Assembly: GCF_963678635.1 (NCBI RefSeq)
Contig: NC_087071.1
Span: forward strand, 38,403,858 to 38,467,857
Reading direction: 5' to 3'
From: Symsagittifera roscoffensis
Taxonomy: Eukaryota; Xenacoelomorpha; Acoela; Convolutidae
DNA length: 64,000 bases
Below, piece after piece: positions 1 through 11,722 of this stretch. The translations under genes and the position numbers were made by a program. The first letter of the stretch is position 1. Every line of letters begins with the position of its first letter. Under the pieces are notes generated by a model. That model saw only the letters and a program-made list of their open reading frames with translations. It was not told the origin of the DNA and did not search any database.

Positions 1-290
1 AGGTGTATATAACTGTCAATTGACAGAGTTTTTCTATTGTCTTTCTACAGACCGAAGTCAGATTTCTTGAACTAGCTAAGTTTACTGTACAAACTCATCG
101 CAAAACAGTGTTGTCCTTCGTATTGGAAACACTTCTTATTAAATTTTGAGCTGGATAATTCAAGCAGATAGCTTGAGTTTTCTAAAGAATTATGTTTTTC
201 TGTAAAGGTCGGTTCCGTTTTATTATAAACTGCACATTTTATCAGGTTGCAACTTTTGAATTCCGGTTGCTGCAAAAACTTAGCACCACG
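1..290. repeat. Direct repeat A, first copy (cut by window edge)
   Basis: About 285 bp here recur at 2,781-3,058 in the same orientation with only scattered differences. A short part of it, around the words 'gacagagtttttctattg' and 'gaccgaagtcagatttc', also occurs inverted as the minisatellite at 1.84-1.94 kb. No coding potential is convincing. The family is not recognised, and the left limit lies outside the window. Confidence 0.8.
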
Positions 291-299
291 TTAAGACCT

Positions 300-900
300 G
301 CATTGCCTGACCGATGAAACTTATTTACTTTGATTTTACATTTTTTGGTTTTTCTGGAGAATTAAAAATTGTCATTTCAAATTGAATTGACGTAACAGCT
401 CGAGAACAAATTCTAAATTTAGGCCACTTGTCTTTCCAGAAACCTTTCCGTGTGCACAATTATCGTGAGTGTCTGATTTTCTTTTGGTTTCTTCATTGCA
501 GAGCAGAAACTCTTCAAACAAAGTGTCTTTGATACTCCGCCAGCATCGTAGGTTAATTGTAAAACTCATTTCTGTGTCAGTGTGTATACCTAGACTTGTT
601 CTTGTATACCTGCTTGTTCATTTCTCTTGATTCCAATTGCAATGATTTTTACTCCCGTCTTTCGTTACCATAATTATTTTTTTGACACCGAAATTTTTCC
701 TAGTGCTTTTATCTGAAATTTGTTGTAGTGTTAAAATATGTTCTGCGTTAAATAATTGGTTTATTTTTCTGTCTACTTAAACTGAGAACTAACAGACATA
801 CCACGACCCTTCTGCTGTACATGTTTCAAACGATCGAAAATTTCCGAATCAAAGTATGCGTTTCGAGTTTCATTTATTTATAAACTATTACTGAAAAGAA
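300..900. other. AT-rich stretch, nothing recognised
   Basis: I see no gene, RNA gene or terminal-repeat structure here. Short open frames in this stretch look like chance. Confidence 0.5.
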
Positions 901-927
901 CTTGCAAAAATAATTTTGCCTAGCCCG

Positions 928-1768
928 TCAGTGTTGTCTCTGTATCCTGTCCCACCAATTGTGCGCCATCTCGTGTCCTAAAAATCCCATCAAGTCGCAC
1001 TCCAGAATAGATAAGTGATTAGCGCCGCCCACTCTTTTCGATCGTCTTCTCCGCCTTTCCCAGATTATGAATTCGTTTTTATTGGAGTCAAGAAAACCGT
1101 CTTTTATCTGATGCATACGAAGTTTTGCTTCATCCTAAATCTAGTTTAGATCCTTCTCGCAGATTAGAGTGACTGTTATCCCGCTTTCCACCCATAGCCA
1201 CGTTTACATTCCGGATACTTCAGCTTGGTCTCTTGCGCTGAGGATCTTCAGTTCTACAGAGTGTTTAATCTTTATTGACATTGTCATGTTCTGGTCCGTT
1301 CCAGATGACGTGAACATTTCCTCGCATTCTTGCTGCTGATGCAATCATTTTACTTGCTCCTCCTGCTTGCTTCGATTTCCAATGATATGCATACTCTGAT
1401 GATGATCATTGTCGTCCCGCACCAATCCTGCTCTGGGACGTTCACTCCACTATTTTTTTGCTTCTTGCCTCCCGCCACCTTTGCTCGAAGTGCCCTAGTT
1501 TGCATAGTGGGTAACATGTCACGTTTCTAGCCTGGCAAACTAGAAAAAGCTCCATGAAGAATTAGAGGCGTCGAAATTGTACCATCTCCTTCCACCTGCC
1601 GTAGTCAACCCTAGTGCGCTTCCTCGACCGCTTGTTTCTGGATACGAAAATATCACGCTTATCTTTTTGTGTTTCGGATGGGTTCAGGCTAGATGATGCT
1701 GCACTGTGCTGACGAAGCTTGCTTTCCGGTGGGGGAATTGTATCCACGCTTCTCCTCTCGTATGACAA
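928..1768 (-). other. Possible coding remnant of unknown family
   Basis: This block is less AT-rich than its surroundings, and on the minus strand it gives several short frames with protein-like composition. One (1,562-1,768) is Ser-rich and then basic, with the run RNKRSRKRTRV. Another (928-1,116) contains ERRRRRSKR followed by LGHEMAH. The pieces are not in one frame and I found no convincing splice pairs, so this is either a decayed gene, a decayed transposon ORF, or exons I cannot join. No function is proposed. Confidence 0.22.
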
Positions 1769-1813
1769 AGCAACTAGATCAGTTGCTTTGTCATACGAGT
1801 TGCTTTGTCATAT
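1759..1813. repeat. Perfect 17-bp hairpin plus a third half-copy
   Basis: CGTATGACAAAGCAACT (1,759-1,775) is followed by a 5-nt loop and its exact reverse complement (1,781-1,797). A third copy of the right arm starts at 1,798, and a related word occurs near 2,744. The structure sits directly before the inverted minisatellite. Confidence 0.85.
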
Positions 1814-1842
1814 TGCACAGTAACCTTAGCTAGTTCAAGAAA

Positions 1843-1945
1843 TCTGACTTCGGTCTGTAAAAAGACAATAGAAAATCTGACTTCGGTCTGTAAAAAGACA
1901 ATAGAAAATCTGACTTCGGTCTGTAAAAAGACAATAGAAAATCTG
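1843..1945. repeat. 33-bp minisatellite, three copies
   Basis: Three tandem near-identical 33-bp units, each containing 'ctgacttcggtctgtaaa'. The unit is the reverse complement of part of direct repeat A (near 30-75 and 2,810-2,850). The multiple of three keeps a frame open, but there is no other sign that it is translated. Confidence 0.85.
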
Positions 1946-2690
1946 CCGAAATTTCATATATGTTTCTGCCGAGCACACACCCTCTCATATTTAAAATGAC
2001 ATTATCTCGTGCAATATCCACAAAGATCGTTCTGTTCTTACATTTAATCTCTTCAATCGCTCACAAATCGCAACTAATTTTTTTATAGTCTAATGTTTTA
2101 GTTTTGGGACTTATTGCGAGAAACAAGCACATTTATTTTCAAACTGCATGAAATTTGAAATCAAATTTTTAAAATTTTTTTATTGCAAACTCGCTTCTGT
2201 GTCCATAACCTAGTCTGCCCATAACGTAGTCCAGTTAGGTTGTTCACCCAAAAATTCAAAAATCACAAGTAAGTGTAAAGTACAAAGATCACATGCTTCA
2301 AAATTTTCAAAGTAACGTTTTCTGGCCAAGTATAAAAAACTAAGTTTTTGGTATACAATTCTGAGTGAGAATGTTAACAGTAGGTTACATTGTTTTAAAC
2401 ATCAAATGCAGTTTGTCCGCGTAGTAACTGCCATTTACTTCCTTATGGAAGAAAATCTTTGGTTTTTGGGTTTTCGGATAAAACACAAAAAATCAAATCA
2501 AAGTAAAAACGATTATTGTACAGCTTCATAGTATAAAAAATTTCTTTTGCTGTCATCATACAACTTTAAAGATTAAAAATATGACAAGGAAGCAGGTTAT
2601 TAAATCCCAGAGTGTGGCAAAAATACTTTCTATAAAATTTCACTGTATGGAAAAACGTTATTTTGCTTTTTCAATACAATTTTTTCAATA
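1946..2690. other. AT-rich stretch, nothing recognised
   Basis: No gene or element ends are seen. Towards 2,640-2,750 it begins to carry the 'tgaaattgtatga' / 'taagcattttt' words that are common in the array at 4.3-11.5 kb. Confidence 0.5.
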
Positions 2691-2780
2691 CATGAAATTG
2701 TATGAAAACGTAAGATAAGCATTTTTTCATAGTATGAAATTGTATGACAAGCAACTTTGTTAATACGGGTAATAGCTTAA

Positions 2781-3058
2781 CAGGTGTATATAACTGTCAA
2801 TTGACAGAGTTTTTTATTGTCTTTCTACAGACCGAAGTCAGATTTCTTGAACTAGCTAAGTTTACTGTACAAACTCATCGCAAAACTGTGTTGTCCTTCG
2901 TATTGGAAACACTTCTTATTAAATTTTGAGCTGGAGAGTTCAAGCAGATAGCTTGAGTTTTCTAAAGAATTATGTTTTTCTGTAAAGATCGGTTCCGTTT
3001 TATTATAAACTGCACATTTTATCAGGTTGCAACTTTTGAATTCCGGTTGCTGCAAAAC
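2781..3058. repeat. Direct repeat A, second copy
   Basis: Second copy of the block at 1-290, about 2.78 kb downstream in the same orientation. It differs by a few substitutions and small indels, so the duplication looks recent. Whether the two copies are the ends of one element or a segmental duplication cannot be decided, because the first is cut by the window edge. Confidence 0.8.
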
Positions 3059-3225
3059 TTTTTTTTGCTCAATTTAGTTAGAACTCTATATTTTTAATTG
3101 ATGATTAGAACGAACTGTTTTTTTTTCTTGTTAAAAGAAAACGCATCTTTCAAATCCCAAAGAATGACTCTAAAATGTGAATTTGGAAAAGTCCGTCTCA
3201 TGTCTCGCAATTAGTCACAGGGAGC

Positions 3226-3470
3226 CAGGGGCCCTATTTTTTTGGGGGGGGGGGGGGGGGCTTCTCTTAGGGATTCGACCCCCTCGCCAACCAAAGGATC
3301 CCCTTTGGTACAATTTTATGACATGCATTTTCGGACAACCAACTCTAAAATGTTTCTAAAGAAGTCTACGACGCCAATATATACTAATTTTGGAAGGAAG
3401 CGCGCCGAAAATACGCAATTTTTTGGTCAAATCCCCCCTCCCTCTCGAGAAAATCCTAGATCCGCCCCTA
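3226..3470. mobile_element. hAT-type MITE with 8-bp target duplication
   Basis: The element begins CAGGGGCC and ends GATCCGCCCCTA, so the termini are imperfect inverted repeats of the CAGGGGCGGATC type seen in hAT-derived MITEs. It is flanked by cagggagc (3,218-3,225) and gagggagc (3,471-3,478), matching at 7 of 8 positions. A run of 17 G lies just inside the left end (3,244-3,260). The same family occurs at 4,103, 54,503 and 63,768. There is no transposase, so it is non-autonomous. Confidence 0.75.
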
Positions 3471-3479
3471 GAGGGAGCT

Positions 3480-4100
3480 ATTGTTTTTTGATACTAGACT
3501 GGGGAGATTTTTTGGAAATGAAAATTTTGTTTAACCCTCATATCTTGCATATATATTATATATATATATTTGTTCACGGGCAATGCGCACACAGCAAGTA
3601 CCAAAAACTACTCAACGTTTTAACTAACTCTATTCAAAATAAGGATCTTATTGTTACAAACGCTAAAACATCCAAAACTGCTGCTTTGCATTATGATGAC
3701 TAATCATATGATGATAGAAAATCGAGCTTGACAAAAATGGTTTATTGTCGCTTTTTCCAGTTAACAGTAGCTTTGCCTGTTTTTGCCGACTCTTTGTTGT
3801 TTCGGTCAATATGAATGTTTGAGTTATAAAAAAAGCGCGAGTCTAGTCTACAAAAAATGGTCGAATAAATGTCAAAATAGCTTCTTTGCCCGCTTTGACC
3901 TCCATAGACCAAAAAAATTTTCAAGCAATTTCTTAAACTAAATTTATGAATAACGGCCAATCAAACAAAGTTAAATCTTTTTTGCTGATATGATCTGGAT
4001 ATTTTTCTTGTTTTGACGTAAGTGATGATGCATCGTCACAATGAATGAAAGCTCTCTTTGCCCCTCGAAATTAGTGTACTGACACTGAGGGTAACTTATG
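3480..4100. other. No gene seen; short TA-rich microsatellite
   Basis: A short (TA)n tract lies near 3,550-3,575. Nothing else is recognised. Confidence 0.5.
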
Positions 4101-4102
4101 AA

Positions 4103-4300
4103 CAGGGGCGGATCTAGGATTTTCTCGAGGGGGGGGGCGGATTTTCAAAAAATGTTCCAAAAATTTGACGACCTTTTTTGTTTTTTAGGTCGACTAAATT
4201 GATTTTTCGAGCTCTCCCAAAGCACTGTTTTGCCCCTATTTTGGCAAAATTTTCTGCGCCGCAGGCAAATTTTTAAAAAAACAGTCAAAAAAGCCGATTG
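4103..4300 (+). mobile_element. Partial hAT-type MITE, left end
   Basis: It starts CAGGGGCGGATCTAGG and has a G run about 30 bp in. The interior (phrases 'gcaaaattttctgcgc', 'gcaggcaaat') matches the MITE at 54,503-54,802. At about 4,296 the sequence passes into the tandem array ('gattgtaac...'), and no right terminus is found, so the array seems to break into or replace the MITE. Confidence 0.6.
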
Positions 4301-7300
4301 TAACATTTTCATATGGAATTATGTACCAAAAGAGTAACTTTTTGAGTATACTTAGATAATTTTCAGTTTGAAAATTTTGATGGTTGAGAATAAAAAGGCC
4401 TATTTTTTTTATTTTTAGCAAATGACACAAAAGATAATGATCGTTATAATGAACGCAAAATTTTGATGGTTGAGAATGGAAGGGCTTGTTTTTTTAAAAT
4501 TCATTTTTCTTTTAGCAAATGACACAAAAGATAAAGATCGAGTTTACAAAAAAAACATTTTCTAGTCAGTTTTGAAATTTTTTGGAAGAAAAAACTCATC
4601 CTGGACTACGTTATAAACAAAAAAAGTCAAATTTTGCGTGCAAAACTTTTTTTCGCAAGATTTATTTTTTAGCACAAAAGTAAGTTTGCAACCAAAAAAA
4701 GGATTAAAAACTTTTTACCTCAAATTTTTGTTTTTCCTTATGAAAAAATGCATATCATACAATTTCATATATGAAAATTTTATAATAAGCATTTATCTGA
4801 CCGAAATTGAAACTATGTTTTTGATTGTCAAAAGGCCCTCTATCATAGATATAACTAATTAAATCTTTTTAAAGCTACCCAGACACGTTTTTTGGTGATT
4901 TAAAAAAAAAGTTTCTATGACAAAATTACTATCTTATAATTTTCATACATAAAAATTGTATAATAAGCCTTTTTTATGAAACATTTTCAATCAATTTTTT
5001 TAATGACCACAAAGCTTGAAAAGAGGCAATTAGATCAAAAGGTTCATTAAGAAGTTTTAAAACACTTTTTTAAATTTTGTATGAACTTTCTATGATAAGC
5101 ATTTTTTCCATAGACTTCACATATGAGACTCTCTGATAAGCATTTTTCTTCTTTGGACGTCAACTCGGATGAACATTGAACAGAAAAATTTGAATTCAAA
5201 AAAGACTCACAGATTTTTAAAGAAAGAACTACTTGTATTACGCAAGTATTAACAAACTTTGTCTTATACAAAGTTGAACCAAACAAAACTTGCATTATAC
5301 AAAATTTAACCATTCCAACTTGTTTTATAACAATTTAATGTATATCAGAGTAAATTATATTTATTTTAAGATGCGCCAAATTTCATATTATGTATGATAT
5401 TCGATTTTTATAAAAAAATTTTCAATCAATTTTTTAATGACAACAAAGCTTAAAAAGAGACAGTTAGAGCAAAAAGGTTCAAAAAAACTTTTAGAAAATT
5501 TTTAAAATTTGTATGAACTTCCTATGATATGCATATTTCTATAGACTTCATATATGAAACTGTATTATAAGCATTTTTCTTCTATGAACGTCGACCCGGG
5601 TGAACATTGCACAGAAAAAACTGAATTCAAAAAAGACCCACAGATTTTCACTGAAAGACCCGCTTGTATTACGCAAGTATTAACAAACTTTGTATTATAC
5701 AAAGTTTAACCAAACAAAACAGGCATTAAAAACTTAGATATCAAAGAAAAACAGAGGGGGGAACCTTTGTGTCGACAGGGGGTCAAAACCCTGAGATAGG
5801 GGGAGCGTCTGCTAAATTTATCTGCAGGGGGTCGAATATCTGCTAAGTTTAAGTCATATGTAATCTCAAAGTGTTTAGTTTGACAAAACAAACTTCCATA
5901 CCTTACAGGAACACGCCCTCAATTGACACTGCCTGCGGTTGACAATAAATGCTTATCATACAATTTTCATTTATGAAAAAAATGCTTGTCATACTCTTTC
6001 ATACACTTTCATAGAGCAAAAGTAAGTGCTAAGAAAGCAGCAATAAAAGCCTTGTTTCCATAAAAAAAATTGTATGATAAGCATTTTTTCCATAATATGA
6101 AATTGTATGATAATGACATTTTCCATAAATGAAAATAAAAAAAATTTTGGTTACGAAATTCTGTGTTTCAACCAAAACACTACCAAAGGTTTTTTTGTCT
6201 TAAGAAAACCCAGATTGTAACGTTCTTATATGGAATTATGTACCAAAAGAGTAACTTTTTGAGTATACTTAGATAATTTTCAGTTTGGAAATTTTGATGG
6301 TTGAGAATAAAAAGGCCCATTTTTCTTATAAATTTATTTTTATTTTAGCAAATTACACAAAAGATAATGATCGTGATAAAGAACGCAAAATTTTGATGGT
6401 TGAGAATAGAAGGGCTTGTTTTTTTTTAAATTCGTTTTTCTTTTAGCAAATGATACAAACGATAATGATCGTAATTACAAAAAAAACACTTTCTACTGAA
6501 GTTTGGATTTTTTTGGGTCAAAAATTCATCCTGGACTACTTTATAAACACAAAAAATCAACTTTTGCGTGCAACACTATTTTTCTCCGGAAAATTTTGGA
6601 AACTTTTGGAAAAATTAAGGGTCCGTCAGCCAAAAATTTAGATATCAAAGAAAAAGAGAGAGGTGAAATTTGTGTCAACAGGGTGTCGAAGCCCTGGAAT
6701 TATATACCAAAAGAGTAACTTTTTGAATATGATTAGATAATCTTCAGTTTGAAAATTTTGATGGTTGAAAAAAAATTCCTCTTTTTTTTAAATTGATTTT
6801 TGTTTTTAGTAAATGACACAAAAGATAGTGATCGTGATAATAAACGCAAAATTTTGATGGCTGAGAATAGAAGGGCTTGTTTTTTTAAAATTCATTTTTC
6901 TTTTAGAAAATGACACAAAAGATATTGATCGAGTTTACAAAAAAAACACAATCTAGTGAGTTTTGGAATTTTTTGGAAGAAAAAACTCATCCTGGACTAC
7001 TTTATAAACACAAAAAGTCAACTTTTGCATGCAAATCTTTTTTTCGTTAGATTTATATTTTAGCACAAAAGCAAGTTTGCAACCAAAAAAGGGATTAAAA
7101 TTTTTTTATTTTTTACCTCAAGTTTTTGTTTTTCCTTATGAAAAAAAGCATATCATTCAATTTCATAAATGAAAAATTTATGATAAGCATTTTTCTGACC
7201 GAATATAAATTTTGTTTTTGATTGTCAAAATGCCCTCTATCCAAAACACTCCTGCTTAAATCTATTTAAAGTTACCCAGACACATTTTTTTGGTAATTTT

Positions 7301-10300
7301 TCAAAGTTTCCTTTTTTCTATTACAAAATGATTATATAATAATTTTCATACATAAAAATTGTATGACAAGCATTTTTAATAAAAAATTTTCAATCAATTT
7401 TTTAATGACAACAAAGCTCAAAAAGAGACAGTTAGAGCAAAAAATTTCAAGAAAATTTTTAAATTTCGTATGAACTTTCTTTGATAAGTATTTTTTCTAT
7501 AAACTTCATATATGAAATTGTATTATAAGCATTTTTCTTCTATGGACGTCGACCCGGGTGAACATTGCACAGAAAAAATCGAATTCCAAAAAGAACCACA
7601 GATTTTCCCTGAAAGACCCGCTTGTATTACCCAAGTATTAACAAATTTTGTATTATACAAAATTTAACCAAACAAAACAGGCATTAAAAAACTTAGATAT
7701 CAAAGAAAAACAGAGGGGGGAACCTTTGTGTCGACAGGGGGTCAAAACCCTGAGATAGGGGGAGCGTCTGCTAAATTTATCTGCAGGGGGTCGAATATCT
7801 GCTAAGTTTAAGTCATATGTAATCTCAAAGTGTTTAGTTTGACAAAACAAACTTCCATATCTTACAGGAACACGCCCTCAATTGACACTGCCTGCGGTTG
7901 ACAATAAATGCTTATCATACAATTTTCATTTATGAAAAAAATGCTTGTCATACTCTTTCATACACTTTCATAGAGCAAAAGTAAGTGCTAAGAAAGCAGC
8001 AATAAAAGCCTTGTTTCCATAAAAAAAATTGTATGATAAGCATTTTTTCCATAATATGAAATTGTATGATAATGACATTTTCCATAAATGAAAATAAAAA
8101 AAATTTTGGTTACGAAATTCTGTGTTTCAACCAAAACACTACCAAAGGTTTTTTTGTCTTAAGAAAACCCAGATTGTAACGTTTTTATATGGAATTATGT
8201 ACCAAAAGAGTAACTTTTTGAGTATACTTAGATAATTTTCAGTTTGGAAATTTTGATGGTTGAGAATAAAAAGGCCCATTTTTCTTATAAATTTATTTTT
8301 ATTTTAGCAAATTACACAAAAGATAATGATCGTGATAATGAACGCAAAATTTTGATGGTTGAGAATAGAAGGGCTTGTTTTTTTTTAAATTCATTTTTCT
8401 TTTAGCAAATGATACAAACGATAATGATCGTAATTACAAAAAAAACACTTTCTACTGAAGTTTGGATTTTTTTGGGTCAAAAATTCATCCTGGACTACTT
8501 TATAAACACAAAAAATCAACTTTTGCGTGCAACACTATTTTTCTCCGGAAAATTTTGGAAACTTTTGGAAAAATTAAGGGTCCGTCAGCCAAAAATTTAG
8601 ATATCAAAGAAAAAGAGAGAGGTGAAATTTGTGTCAACAGGGTGTCGAAGCCCTGGAATTATATACCAAAAGAGTAACTTTTTGAATATGATTAGATAAT
8701 CTTCAGTTTGAAAATTTTTATGGTTGAAAAAAAAGTCCTCTTTTTTTTAAATTGATTTTTGTTTTTAGCAAATGACACAAAAGATAATGATCGTGATAAT
8801 AAACGCAAAATTTTGATGGTTGAGAATAGAAGGGCTTGTTTTTTTAAAATTCATTTTTCTTTTAGAAAATGACACAAAAGATATTGATCGAGTTTACAAA
8901 AAAAACACAATCTAGTGAGTTTTGGAATTTTTTGGAAGAAAAAACTCATCCTGGACTACTTTATAAACACAAAAAGTCAACTTTTGCATGCAAAACTTTT
9001 TTTCGTTAGATTTATATTTTAGCAAAAAAGCAAGTTTGCAACCAAAAAAGGGATTAAAATTTTTTTATTTTTTACCTCAAGTTTTTGTTTTTCCTTATGA
9101 AAAAAAGCATATCATTCAGTTTCATAAATGAAAAATTTATGATAAGCATTTTTCTGACCGAATATAAATTTTGTTTTTGATTGTCAAAATGCCCTCTATC
9201 CAAAACACTCCTGCTTAAATCTATTTAAAGTTACCCAGACACATTTTTTTGGTAATTTTTCAAAGTTTCCTTTTTTCTATTACAAAATGATTATATAATA
9301 ATTTTCATACATAAAAATTGTATGACAAGCATTTTTAATAAAAAATTTTCAATCAATTTTTTAATGACAACAAAGCTCAAAAAGAGACAGTTAGAGCAAA
9401 AAATTTCAAGAAAATTTTTAAATTTCGTATGAACTTTCTTTGATAAGCATTTTTTCTATAAACTTCATATATGAAATTGTATTATAAGCATTTTTCTTCT
9501 ATGGACGTCGACCCGGGTGAACATTGCACAGAAAAAATCGAATTCCAAAAAGAACCACAGATTTTCCCTGAAAGACCCGCTTGTATTACCCAAGTATTAA
9601 CAAATTTTGTATTATACAAAATTTAACCAAACAAAACTTGCATTAAAAAACTTAGATATCAAAGAAAAAACAGAGGGGGGAACTTTTGTGTCGACAGGGG
9701 GTCGAAACCCTGAGATAGGGGGAGCGTCTGCTAAATTTATCTGCAGGGGGTCGAATATCTGCTAAGTTCAAGTCATATGTAATCTCAAAGTGTTTTATTT
9801 GACAAAACAAACTTCCATATCTTACAGGAACACGCCCTTAATTGCCACTGCCCGCGGTTGACAATAAATGCTTATAATACAATTTTCATTTATGAAAAAA
9901 ATGCTTGTCATACTCTTTCATACACTTTCATAGAGCAAAATTAAGTGCTACGAAAGTAGCAATAAAAGCATTGTTTCCATAAATGAAATTGTATGATAAA
10001 GCTTTTTTCCATAATATGAAATTGTATGATAATGACATTTTCCATAGATGAAAATAAAAAAAAATTCGGTTTCGAAGACTTGTGTTTCAATCGAAACACT
10101 AACAAAGGATTTTTTGTCTCAAGAAAACGCAGGGTGTAACTGGCAGTTATCACGTAGATAAGCTGCATTGGTGATTTTAGCCATCAAATTTAGTTTTAAC
10201 AATTTCACATGGAGTTATATACCAAAAGAGTAACTTTTTGAAAATGATTAGATAATTTCCAGTTTGAAAAAACTAATGGTTGAGAAAGAAAAGGCCTCTT

Positions 10301-11520
10301 TTTATTTTAGCAAATGATACAAACGATAATGATCGTAATTACAAAAAAAATACTTTCTAGTGAATTTTGGATTTATTTGGGTCAAAAACTCATCCTGGAC
10401 TACTTTATAAACACAAAAAGTCAACTTTTGCATGCAAAACTTTTTTTTGTAAGATTTATATTTTAGCACAAGAGAAAACCCAGAGTGTAACTGGCAAATA
10501 TCACGCAGATAAACTGCATTGGCGATTTTAGCCATGTAAGTTAATTTTAACATTTTCACATGGAATTATATAGCAAAAAAGTAAGTTTTTGAATATGGTT
10601 AGATAATTTTCAGTTTGAAAATTTTGATGGTTGAGTAAAAAAAGTCTGTTTTTTTTTTAAATTTATTTTTGATTTAGCAAATGGCACAAAAGACTATGAT
10701 CTTGCTTACAAAAAACAACACTTTTTAGGAAGTTTTGGATTTTTTTGGGTGAAAAACTCATCCTGGACTACGTTATAAACACAAAAAATCAAATTTTGCA
10801 CGCAAAGTTATTTTTTCGTAAGATTTATATTTTAGCACAAAAGCAAGTTTGCAACCAAAAAAGGGATTAAAATTTTTTACCTCAAGTTTTTGTTTTTGCT
10901 GATGAAAAAAAGCATATTATACAATTTCATATATGAACACTTTATGATAAGCATTTTTCTGACCGAATTTAAAATTTTGTTTTTGATTGTCAAAATGCCC
11001 TCTATCATAAATATAACAGCTTAAATCTATTCAAAGTTACCCAGAAACATTTTTTGGTAATTTTTAAAAGTTTCTTTTTTTCTATGACAAAATGATTATC
11101 TTATAATTTTCATACATAAAAATTGTATGACAAGAATTTTTTATAAAAAATTTTCAATCAATTTTTTAGTGACAACAAAGCTTGAAAAGAGACAGTTAGA
11201 GCAAAAAGGTTCAAAAAAATTTTAACAAAATTTTTAATTTTTGTATCAACTTTCTATGATAATCATTTCTTCCATAGACTTCATATATGAAACTGTATTA
11301 AAAGCATTTTTTTTCTATAAACGTCGACCCGGGTGAACATTGCACAGAAAAAATTGAATTCAAAAAAGGCCCACAGATTTTCACTGAAAGACCCGCTTGT
11401 ATTACGCAAGTATTAACAAACTTTGTATTATACAAAATTTAACCAAACAAAATTTGCATTATACAAAATTTAACCTTACAACTTGTTTTATAGCAATTTA
11501 AGTATATCAGAGTAAATTAA
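4296..11520. repeat. Tandem array of roughly 2-kb units
   Basis: The same long block is repeated head to tail. An anchor, 'aacttagatatcaaag', occurs at about 5,731, 7,690 and 9,649, spaced exactly 1,959 bp both times. The two complete units between these anchors are almost identical, while the partial units at the left (4.3-5.7 kb) and right (9.65-11.5 kb) are more diverged. Both outer units end with a related stretch near 5,340 and 11,500 ('caatttaa...tatatcag'). Each unit holds G-rich words ('cagggggtcg'), an inverted cluster of 'tgtatgataagcattttt' words, and phrases such as 'ttgatggttgagaa'. Open frames here are short and change between units, so I read the array as non-coding satellite-like DNA. 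Confidence 0.85.
5940..6125. repeat. Inverted cluster of a TTATCATACAATTTCAT motif within the array
   Basis: Left-hand words 'gcttatcatacaattttcat' face right-hand words 'aaattgtatgataagcat', giving a potential long imperfect hairpin. The cluster recurs at about 7,900-8,085 and 9,865-10,045. Single copies occur between units and outside the array near 2,690-2,750. Confidence 0.65.
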
Positions 11521-11722
11521 ATTATGTAATATATTATAACTGTTCATTGTAAACTGCGCTAAACTTGTATACAATAACTCGAAAATATTAGTGATGTTTT
11601 TCAGTTCATTTTACCCGTGAGTTTCAAAGTTGACGTTTTGTACTTCTTGGAAAGATTCTGGAACTGTTATTTATTTGTTCTGATTCAAGTTGGCTTTTCC
11701 AGTCATTCCCAGATGTGAGCTC

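Noticed and set aside
928-1116. HEMAH sequence resembling the HExxH zinc site of metalloproteases
   Set aside because: It sits in a 62-codon frame without any other protease feature, and the following residues do not fit M1 or M13 families. A five-residue match is expected by chance.
5706-8677. Identical 60-70 codon frames repeated every 1,959 bp
   Set aside because: Their identity follows from the tandem units. They are short, AT-biased and not preserved in the outer, older units.
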